Assembly (NCBI GenBank): GCA_032718475.1
Contig: JAUCBJ010000060.1
Location: forward strand, 1-32,287
Direction of reading: 5' to 3'
DNA from: Nemertoderma westbladi
Taxonomy: Eukaryota > Xenacoelomorpha > Nemertodermatida > Nemertodermatidae
DNA length: 32,287 nucleotides
Numbering within the stretch: the stretch's first letter is position 1; each line of letters starts with the position of its first letter. Positions 1 to 8,976 of this stretch are shown piece after piece. Position numbers and translations under genes: made by a program. The notes under the pieces were generated by a model. The model worked only from the letters and a program-made list of their open reading frames with translations. It was not told the DNA's origin and did no database searches.

Positions 1-141
1 GAAATATATTTAAATACAAAACAGGACGAACGCAACACGGCTTATAATGAAGACGAGTACTGCGCGTCCATTATATTCCTAAAACCACCTGGCTTTGCAT
101 ATTGAACGTGCGATGGTTATGTACTGGTGGGTGGGAAGGGT

Positions 142-166
142 GGGGGGGGGGGGGGGGGGGGGGGGG
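142..166. repeat. 25-nt poly-G run
   Basis: This is an unbroken run of 25 G on the plus strand. It could form G-quadruplex structure and is a likely site of length error in sequencing. Confidence 0.95.
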
Positions 167-1429
167 TGCAGATTAAAAGGGGTGAACACGTATTGTCCCC
201 CTTTCTTGATTGATTGGCGGTATGGTTAAATTTCTCAAATACTGATTTTGTGATACAGTCGCTCAATTTTAATTTGTATCTCATAACTGGGTCTCGTCCT
301 GCGCGAAGGCCCCAAGAACGTGTATTATTAATCGTTCACACTCACGCAACTTACAATAGTACTGAAACACTAATTTGCCGACTGTCACCAATTTTACTCA
401 TATATAAGGATAAATTTAGCTCACGTACGTTGGGGACTATGAAACAGCCCTCTGCTTACCTCAATAATCAAGAAAGCCAAGGGAATTAACGGATATTCAT
501 AAATATTCTCCAAACATTGGCATTAATCAAATAGGTTACAAACACAATATATTATAACAGTGAACAGTATAAAAACAGTATGAAGGTGTCAGAAGTCAGG
601 ACGTTTGAGAGTCAGGATGTGTTGCAATATCAGAGTGTGGTTAGTATGGTATATGAGTGGATTGTATTTGCCGCATTGCGTCATCTTTATATGTCAAAGG
701 TAAATCGCTCTACGCATAAAGAAACACAGCTAGCAAATTTCGTCATGTTAGTTCTGGATTAAGACAGACGCTAGAGGGCATAAGTTTATACTTTCTCCAA
801 CACCTTAGAACAATGCTGGACTTTTTAGAGTAGTTCGCGAATTGCACAAAAACGACATATTTTTGCCGCAAAAGCTTTAACACAAAGTTTGGTTTAATTT
901 CATTAAGGAACGACTAAGTTATTAGCGATCAAAAATTTACGACGACGACGACGACAGACAACTGGTTAATGGTACCGTATCCCTATGCTAAGACTTCGCC
1001 CACTTCGTGGCTCGACACACATTAACTAACTAGTCAATAATTTGACAAAAGGGATTTTGTAACATTTCAAAAAGTTAAGAAGTACCTAATGAAGTAATGA
1101 AAATCTTAAATTAAGCAGTGTAACGCACGATTGGGTGACATCCCAGAGGAACTTGAGAACACACTTCAGAACATCATCCTAAATACTTTCCCTTATTTTA
1201 TACTTTCCCGCGTTTTATAAGTAAAAAATGAACAAATATGTACTACTTGAAGGAATGGTGGAGGTTTTGCTGTTCTGAAAAGTATCCTCGCCACTCGCTT
1301 CGGGGAATCTTGTTTCTAGATAGAGTTCGTTAGAACTTCGTGAGTTCGTTCCAGATAAACTCGACTTTTGTTATCGTTATTGCATAATGCATAGGCCTAC
1401 AAAGAAAAAACTTATATGGACAACCACCA

Positions 1430-1447
1430 CCCCCCCCCCCCCCCCCC
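1430..1447. repeat. 18-nt poly-C run
   Basis: This is an unbroken run of 18 C, preceded by CCACC motifs. It produces a poly-Gly stretch in a spurious minus-strand frame. Confidence 0.95.
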
Positions 1448-2297
1448 TCCCAAATCGTTATTGAATCGTCATAGAGGAATGTTATAAAAATAAATATCAC
1501 TTGCGTCGAAAATTTTAAATACAATGAGGAATTAAATAATAAATGTAACAAAACATGTAAGAAAACATTGTAGCGATTTAAGAATACAATAATTCGTAGC
1601 ATAACAAACTAACTTGACGATGTTTTTCTATGTAAAACATTTCTTTTTCTTAAGACTATAATGCAATTCATTGTGTAAAAAAAACTACCTTAGTGCCAAT
1701 TAGGAAAATACAATGTTAAAACCGTCGCACCTCTCTATAGGGTAATGTATTTAGTTTCTTGTACTGCTATTATTTGTAATTTAACATTTCGGGCACTGCT
1801 CTTTATCTGCCCCTTTTAGAATATTAATTTAAAAATAACGGTTTTTTTAAATGACATACAGGTTTATAAATTTGATAAAATAAATTGTTCAAAAAGCGAC
1901 TACCAATAAATGAAATATAATTTGTATTTCCTGCGTTCAACGTAAAATGCCCACTTCTTGCCGGAAACATTTAAAGTGTTCAAGCAGTTATTGTGGTTGA
2001 TAGATAAATTTAATACATTAGAAACAAGTATATTACATTTCTATGCATCCCATTATTGCTTGTTTATATTTGTCCATCCCTTCTAAAAAGCAGAATCAAG
2101 TTAATTCGGAATGCAGCATAACATAAAACAAACATAAAATTTGATAATGCCACAATATGTTAATATATTATACTGCACAAAAATTGCTGATAAATTTATG
2201 AACAACAACTAAAAATTAATACATGATTACTAAAAACGTCTATATCAGACAGTTTATACAATATACAAAATAAATAGTGATACGTCAATAACAGCTG

Positions 2298-5200
2298 TTA
2301 ATTGTTGTTGTGACAACGCTTTAAATATATCCTACACTCTTTGACACCTGATGTAAAGTTTGTATGCCCATCACCATCCTCAAGCGACTCCAGATGAGCG
2401 GTGGCTTTGTTACTTACTGGTTCAATTGTGCTCCCTGATTCAACAGGACTCACTGGATCAAATGGACTCACAGGTTCATATGGACCTACTGGATCATATG
2501 GACTCACCGGTTCAACCGTTATAACCGATTCAGCCGTACTCACTGGTTCAACCGCACTCACTGGTTCAACCGCACTCACTGGTTCAACCGCACTCACTGG
2601 TTCAACCGCACTCACTGGTTCAAACGTGCCTACCGGTTCAACAGCGCTCACTGGTTCAAACGTGCCTACCGGTTCAATTGCTCTCACTGGTTCAACAGCG
2701 GTCACTGGTTCAACCGCGCTCACTGGTTCAAACGTGCCCACCGGTTCAACCGAGCCCACTGATTCAACCGCGCTCAATGGTTCAACCGTACTCACTGGTT
2801 CAACCGCGCTCACTGGATCAACCGCGCTCATTGGTTCAACCGCGCTCACTGGATCAACCGCGCTCACTGGATCAACCGCACTCACTGGTTCAACCGTACT
2901 CACTGGTTCAAACGTCCCTACCGGTTCAATCATACTCACTGGTTCAACCATACTCACTGGTTCAACCGTACTCACTGGTTCAACCGTTCTCACTGGTTCA
3001 ACCGTACTCACTGGTTCAACCGCACTCACTGGTTGAACATTACTCACTGGTTCAACCGTTCTCACTGGTTCAACCGTACTCACTGGCTCAAACGCACTCA
3101 CTGGTTGAACATTACTCACTGGTTCAGCCGTTCTCAGTGGTTCAACCGTACTCACTGGCTCAAACGCACTCACTGGTTGAACATTACTCACTGGTTCAAC
3201 CGTTCTCACTGGTTCAACCGTACTCACTGGCTCAAACGCACTCACTGGTTGAACATTGCTCACTGGTTCAAACGCGCTCACTCCTTTAATGGCGCTCGTC
3301 ATGCTCATTGGTGCAACCATGTGAAAAACATCTGAAATGCCTTCGCTAGAAGAATGGTGGGAAATTGAATTACCATGATCAAATTGTGTAGAGTCTGGTG
3401 GACAATCAGAGACCGCAGCACCGCAAGAGATTGCTTCATGATTGGTTGGCGCTGAGCTCCCAGTGGTTCCGCTGCAGACACTAGTGAGCTCACTATCGTT
3501 GGTTGGTGTCGGGGTAATTAATTGTCCAGATTCCGAAGCCTTCATTGCTATGGCCCCATTATTTATATCTAATTTAATTGCGTCGCCACTGGTGTAACGA
3601 TACATACTCGATATTCGATCGGCATCATTTTGAAACCTTTCCGAATCGAAAACAAAACCTAAACCGCGGTCCGGTCCTTTATTGCTACACTCAGGAGGAT
3701 TTGCGTCTAGTATTGCACTGCGGGTGTCACTAACATCTAAACAATCCTTGTGTGTTTCTATTGGTTGTTGATTTACTAATAAACATCCTCTATTATCGTC
3801 CAATAACCTCCTCTCTAATTGGTTGGTTGTATCCACCAAACTGCTTTCAAGATGCACGTTGACATCCAACAATGCTGAGTCACCGGTAGACATCGCCACA
3901 GTACACATCTCAGTCTTAATTTCTGTCAGTTTTGGAGATGTTTTTAATTTGTACTCCTTTCCTTTCGCATTCTTTTGCTTTTTCTTTTCGTTGCCTTTAT
4001 TGCCGTCAACCAAATGTTTCAGACCTCCGGGTAGGGAGTTTAATTCTCCTTTATCATCATTCAACAAATCTTGGGACGGCCGGTTATCAGCTGTTGTTTC
4101 GACTTTCGCAGTAGTTTTCTTCTTCTTGACCTTATCCTGCTTCGATGATGAATTCGAATTAGTTTCGCTCGACCTCTTTAACTTTCCTTTCGCATTCTTA
4201 TCTTTAGGGTTTAGGTTATGTTGTGTTTCGGCCTCACTAACAATATTCACGTAATCGCCATAAACCCCTTGACCATAATCTCGGTTTACTCCGTTACTTA
4301 CTTCACCGGACGCAATTCGACCACCACCGACTAAATACGAATCAGAAAACTGATCAGTTGGATCCGACGGAGGCAAACTGGAGCAAGTCAACAGATCGGA
4401 GGTCTTCGGTAGGATGTCAACGAAATCGGGTTTATTAACCGGCGTGGACGCGTTCATAGCGAAGTCTAAATGTTCCTGTTTGACAGACAACAGATTGGTG
4501 TAGGTCGGTTGAGGGAAGGCAACTGATTGCTCAGTACTAGAACTAGTGGTGTAAACGATGAAATTATTATCTACAGATACTTTAAAGCTATGACTGTCTA
4601 CCACAGAGGTGATCGCATTTTGGTTATCTAGTTTGCTTAGGACATCGTTTAGTTCGTGCATAAAATCGTCGCACTGAACGCGATCGTTGCTCGTTACGGA
4701 GATGTTGTCCCGAGCGAATAGCGATTCATCTAGAACCGCGGGCGACATCTCGCCTGCGTGCGCCAACACGTCGTGCAGGGTGTCTTGCAACGCGGTTTGC
4801 AGGATATCCGCGCCAACCGGTTTCTTCGCTTTCTTCGGGGATTTCTTCTTTAGTGTTTTTACTTTAGATTTGCTGAGTTGCGCGTCTACGTTGGCTATAC
4901 TATTGGATTGCTGCACCAAGGGGCCTAGCGAGTCTAAGTTAACCGTATCGAAGTTAATATTCCCATCCGCCAACTCGCTAGACGAGGCCGTCTGCGGATT
5001 TAGCGTCTGGGATTGCTGCGCGGCTTTTAGGGCGAGGAGTTTCGCCTTCTTGGCGGCCTTGTACTCGGGTCTCTTGGACGGCGGGCGATAGCCCGGTCGT
5101 TTGGAGGGCGGCTTGTACCCGGGCTCCCTCGGGTTCAGGCTGTACGGCTGATTCTGCGTTCTCATCTTCGGGGATGGTTCTTTCTTTTTGGGCCGCGGCG

Positions 5201-7019
5201 ACGGAATGTGTTTGGTCGGCGTTGATAGCCCCTTGGGGAGGATGACGCGGTGGGGGCCGGCGGTCGACGTGTTGGTCAGGAGAATCGGGTCGCCCTGGGC
5301 GTTGTAACTCACCGACGGTAGTTGGTAGATTATAGGCGTCGGCGCCGGCACAATGGTTAACATCTGCGGCTGTATATTTTTGGCGATATTGGCCATGGGT
5401 TGAGGCGGCGCAGGTGGCGGCGCAGGAACGGAGGCTGCGGAGGTGGAGCCGTAGTTCGCCGCTATCTGTTTATGGACCATGTAGAGATCCAAGTTATTAA
5501 ATATTTTGCCGCAATTCCCGCAAAGATACATATCTTGGTCACCTAGAAAAATAATAGATAAATAAACTTGTAAATTTAATAATCATAAAATAACTTGCGC
5601 TTTTACGCTTTACTTTTACATCGTAAAATGTATGTATGTATATGATTACCGGTATAATATATTATAATTATATTCAATATATATACCCGGTAGGCCTATA
5701 TTACAGTTTATATTTAGGTTAAATCGAAAAACGACCTAACATTCGTCCATAAGACATAAGATACATGAAATATAATATTATTATTCATTAATAATTATTA
5801 TTATAAAGGAGTGCTGTAGAGGCATCTTTGTATAACTAAAATATGCTACATACGACCAGCATTCTTGATTTTATAATATTTCCCCATTTTATTAATGAAA
5901 AGTTAGACTTTTTGTAAAAGATTTTTTTTTTACAAAATTGCCAATTATCAGAAATAGAAAATGAAAATACAAAAAGTGGTCGAAAAATATGATGAAAATG
6001 ATCATGCTGAATTCAAAAAATGTTTAGTTCATTCTCTTTTTGACGGTATATCGTTTTCAATGCATTTTTCAACCACATTGGAGATATAAACAAATTAAAA
6101 AAAAACACCAAAAAAAATTTAAAACAAATTAAAAAAAAAACACCAAAAAAACACACAGGTACTGAGGTAGCATCACACAGAACAAACACACAGGCAGCAC
6201 ACAGACTAAACACACAGACCAAACACACAGGTAGCACACCGACCAAATACACAGGCAGCAGCACACAGACCTAACACACAGGTAGCAGCACACATACCAA
6301 ATAATACACAGGTGACCATTGACCAAACACACAGGCAGCAGCAGTAGCACACAGACCAAACACACAGGTAGCACACCGACCAAACACACAGGCAGCAGCA
6401 CACAGACCTATCATACAGGTAGCAGCACACATACCAAATAATACACAGGTGACCATTGACCAAACACACAGGCAGCAGCAGTAGCACACAAACAGCAGCA
6501 CACAGACCAAACACACAGGCAGCACAACTTACTTAAACAACATGTAGTTTGTTGCGGTTTCGATTGACTCTGAGCCGAATAGGCGATACCTTCCGTCGTC
6601 GAGTCTGGTTCCATAGTGGCAGCCGGACTGGGAATCTGCATAGCGCCATCTGGCGGCGGAATGACGCTCCCATTCCAAGCCGGATTGACGCCAGGCTGGG
6701 GGTTGGCGATCGGAGTTGCATTCTGATGTAGATTGGTGCCCGTAGAGAAGGCGTTGCCATGGAGAACAGCTGTACCATTGAAATCGGGTTGGTTATCCTC
6801 GAAATTTTGGTAGACCATAGACAATTGGTCGACGATATGGTTAGTTACATTGTTACTACTGGCCGTGTGTTCTGCGTTCAATGAAACAGACGCGTCGGCT
6901 TGCCACGTTACACAGTCTGAGGTCGGTAGAAACAGCTGATTAACCTTAGTGGTGTTATTGTCCGATTTCGGCGTTGCATCAGTACCAGTGTTACAATAAG
7001 TTGATTCAAGGTTCTCCAT
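2298..7019 (-). CDS. Two-exon gene: hexapeptide-repeat protein with an N-terminal zinc-finger-like knuckle
   Basis: Exon 1 is 7019-6533 (162 codons plus one base) and exon 2 is 5542-2298. The donor reads GTAAGT at 6532-6527 and the acceptor TTTTCTAG ends at 5543. The phase-1 join keeps the frame and gives 1243 residues. An in-frame TAA lies 9 nt before the ATG. Residues 1-162 are Asn/Thr/Pro-rich. Residues 170-186 look like half a C2H2 finger (C170, C173, F177, H186) with no final ligand. This recalls the first finger of ZNF341-type proteins (from memory, weak). After it come Pro-rich and Lys-rich segments with likely nuclear-localisation clusters, a PGYxPPSKR tandem, and about 48 hexapeptide repeats at residues 917-1206. 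No other zinc finger follows, so this is not a classical multi-finger factor. A nuclear role is inferred from composition only. Function is unknown; exon 2 may have further splicing that I cannot see. Confidence 0.72.
2413..3281 (-). repeat. In-frame coding minisatellite, 18-bp unit, about 48 copies
   Basis: The unit is 18 bp and encodes six residues with consensus VSAVEP and variants such as VSTVEP, VRTVEP, VGTFEP, VSNVQP and VSAVDP. At the N-terminal side the hexamers form a higher-order cycle of four to five (AFEP, TVEP, RTVEP, NVQP), which shows local block duplication. The C-terminal copies drift towards PYDP and PFDP. Because 18 is divisible by 3, length changes preserve the frame. The complementary strand is also open but this is only a by-product of the repeat. 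Confidence 0.95.
5543..6532 (-). other. Intron of the repeat-rich gene
   Basis: This is a 990-bp intron with GTAAGT at its 5' end and a pyrimidine-rich CTAG at its 3' end, as read on the minus strand. It is AT-rich near the acceptor. It carries a CACAG-rich minisatellite close to the donor. Confidence 0.7.
6157..6525. repeat. CACACAGG/CAGCAG-rich minisatellite within the intron
   Basis: Short modules such as ACCAAACACACAGG and GGCAGCAGCACACAGACC alternate. A larger block is duplicated with an offset of about 137 bp: the segment starting GGTAGCAGCACACATACC occurs at 6281 and again at 6418. It makes several overlapping spurious Cys/Val-rich frames on the minus strand. Confidence 0.9.
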
Positions 7020-7358
7020 AACAATTTAAGGACTAGGGGCCTATATGTAATGTCAAATAGGCCTAGGCCATATAGGCATTTCAAATTTTGCTGCAAAAGT
7101 ACCGGTAGCGTAATACAGCAATAAAGAATAATAAAGTAATTAAGTAAAATAAAATGCAATAAAGTAATAATAATTTCCTGAACTAGAAAATTATTATATA
7201 CTGATATATGTACAGATGTAGGTTGGGATGTACTTGTACTACTACTAGTACAGGTAGTACTATCGACTCGGCATGCATTGCCAGATTGCAGCTGTATTAT
7301 ATATTATTGCAATTACGTATATACACCATGCTGCCAAGCACCAGTGGAAGGGGTGCAA
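7020..7358. other. Region upstream of the repeat-rich gene
   Basis: This stretch should contain the 5' UTR and promoter of the minus-strand gene starting at 7019. It contains a TAGGCCTA octamer (7058) and a TACCGGTA octamer (7100). I see no clear TATA box or initiator. Confidence 0.35.
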
Positions 7359-7497
7359 CATGAACCGTAATATAGTGTCATTTTCTGATAACACGGACAA
7401 ATCTTTACCATATTGCTTGAAATTTGTAACACAACTTGTTCCACTCACCGTCGTTGACCACATGTAGCAATGAAGCCGGAATTTTCAATTTCGGATA

Positions 7498-8048
7498 CAG
7501 GACCGAACGTAATCAGGATCGAATGTAACATAGATATTACGTATCGAACGTAACCGCAATTATGTTACATTCGATCTACAAATTACTAAGCTCGAATGTA
7601 ACATTGCTATTTACAGATTTAAAGGAGCAGGTTACAGAGGCGTGTTGGGGGAACCAAAACAATAAACGAAAGTTAACACATGTTACAAGATTATGCAGGT
7701 GACTTTTATTTAAAGGCTGAAAGGAGCAGGTTACAGAGGCGTGTTGGGGGAACCAAAACAATAAACGAAAGTTAACACATGTTACAAGATTATGCATGCA
7801 GGTTACTTAATTGGGTCTTTGTTTTGTATTCACCAACACCAAACTGTTTCTTCCTGTAAATAAACGAAGCATTTCATCGGTTAACTCCTGAAATCAAAAC
7901 ACAACTGAAATAAATGTATGTTACATTCGAGCTTAGTAATTTGTAGATCGAATGTAACATATTTATAGGATCCAATGTTACATAATTGAAGTTATGTTCG
8001 ATTCGTAAAAACTATGTTACATTCGATCCTGATTACGTTCGGTCTGTC
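7498..8048. repeat. Inner inverted repeat carrying a GAATGTAACAT motif in both orientations
   Basis: Both ends begin CAG and share ACCGAACGTAATCAGGATCG as a terminal inverted repeat, followed by AATGTAACATAG. The 15-bp core ATCGAATGTAACATA, or its complement, recurs about eight times near the two ends (for example about 7522, 7564, 7593, 7918, 7948 and 8014). Subterminal repeats of this kind can be transposase binding sites. Confidence 0.75.
7620..7800. repeat. 99-bp direct duplication
   Basis: AAAGGAGCAGGTTACAGAGG begins at 7621 and again at 7720, and the sequence stays almost identical through ACAAGATTATGCA. It forms the spacer of the foldback element. Confidence 0.9.
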
Positions 8049-8059
8049 ACCCTTCAATT

Positions 8060-8180
8060 TCGCCTTAAATTTTTTTTAATAAGCGTTTTACGACTAATGT
8101 GAAGAATGTCCACGATACGGAGGGTACGATTTCGCAAAAGACACTTTTTTAAAACGCTTATTAAAAAAATTTAAAGGCGA
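8060..8180. repeat. Hairpin nested in the right arm of the foldback element
   Basis: The left side reads TTCGCCTTAAATTTTTTTTA followed by ATAAGCGTTTTA. The right side reads TAAAACGCTTATT followed by AAAAAAATTTAAAGGCGAA. The two are near-perfect complements around a loop of about 50 nt. It is either a separate small MITE or a remnant of an arm sequence lost on the left. Confidence 0.75.
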
Positions 8181-8309
8181 AGTCGAAAATTCCGGCTTCA
8201 TGGGGTTAACGACGGTGAGTGGAACTAGTTGTCTTTCAAATTTCAAGCAATATTGTAAAGAATTGTAGAAAAATCGTGTCATCAGAAAATTACACTATAT
8301 TACGGGTCA

Positions 8310-8976
8310 TGGTGTATTAAGAATGCTGTTGCAGCATTTTTTTTGAATAAAATAATGCCGGATTAAATAACAATATTGCGCAGGCACAACTCCATATAAC
8401 CCCATGAGCCATGACATTTGCTAGATCATTCACATCTTCAAGAAGGCCAGTGTCCATTAAAACAGTCTGCAGGTCTGGGCGTGCGAAAATTAGAAAAACC
8501 AAAAGTTCTTAGATTTTGCAATAAACATTGCTGTATGTGGCAAATGTTGAGGCTGCCAGATTTGGCCATTGTCAGATTGTACCTAACTGTCTGACTGTAC
8601 GTGGTGGCGGTCAGGCCCCAGGCGCCAGGCGGTACCTAATTGCTAATTCTCAGACCAGCAGATTCTATACTGCTGAACTGCCTCCTGCCAGGCAGCCAGG
8701 GCCAGCCTAGCTTGCCCTGCTGCCCTGCCTACAATCTGACAATTCCTAGTCCTTACCTGCTTACAGCACAGCCCTACAGCGACAGCTTGGGTAACATAGG
8801 GCTCGACGAACCGAATTCTTAGTTTTTGACGCTCCCATTTTATGTTATGGGATTTTTATATTTAAATAAATGCTATTTGTACAAATGATACCTTGTCTAG
8901 CGATTGAAATCGGTTTTATCGCTCAGATCGCCCAACTATTGAGTGAGCTGGGCGATTTTTTTTTAACTTCTCATGT
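8310..8976. other. Non-coding stretch, no gene recognised
   Basis: Short open frames here show no family signature. The 8680-8790 part is rich in CTGCC/CAGG words, like 16020-16080. A short hairpin, ATCGCCCAACT paired with AGCTGGGCGAT, lies at about 8927-8957. Confidence 0.5.

Larger units (their letters stand above)
1..2297. other. AT-rich intergenic stretch, no gene recognised
   Basis: No reading frame here looks like a protein family. The stretch holds a 25-nt G run (142-166), a short ACG microsatellite (about 940-957) and an 18-nt C run (1430-1447). The portion at about 366-560 resembles 21526-21760. The part near 2297 lies downstream of the minus-strand repeat-rich gene and should include its 3' UTR, but I could not place a convincing polyadenylation signal. 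Confidence 0.6.
7359..8309. mobile_element. Foldback / long inverted-repeat element (~950 bp)
   Basis: The outer arms match in inverted orientation. CCGTAATATAGTGT at 7365 pairs with its complement ending at 8305, and similarity continues about 130 bp inward to the segment around CCGGAATTTTC. An inner inverted repeat starts near 7498 and ends near 8048, with about 35 bp nearly identical between arms. The spacer holds a 99-bp direct duplication. The right arm contains an extra hairpin (about 8060-8180) that the left arm lacks. No coding capacity is seen. This is a DNA-transposon derivative, class unknown; nesting of two elements is likely. Confidence 0.8.

Noticed and set aside
2401-3335. Plus-strand frames rich in LTGST, SLVQP and HWFNR repeats
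   Set aside because: They are antisense readings of the coding minisatellite of the minus-strand gene. The minus frame has a full exon context and splice sites, while these do not.
6013-6525. Overlapping minus-strand Cys/Val-rich frames (VCLVCVLLP-type) as small membrane proteins
   Set aside because: They arise from the intronic CACACAGG minisatellite, lie inside a well-supported intron, and repeat in several frames.
7260-8282. Minus- and plus-strand frames of 60-75 codons in the foldback element
   Set aside because: They appear in mirrored pairs because the arms are inverted repeats (for example VPLTVV in both), not because of coding selection.
8528-8822. Two overlapping Pro/Leu-rich plus-strand frames
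   Set aside because: They come from CTGCC/CAGG low-complexity sequence similar to 16020-16080, with no domain.
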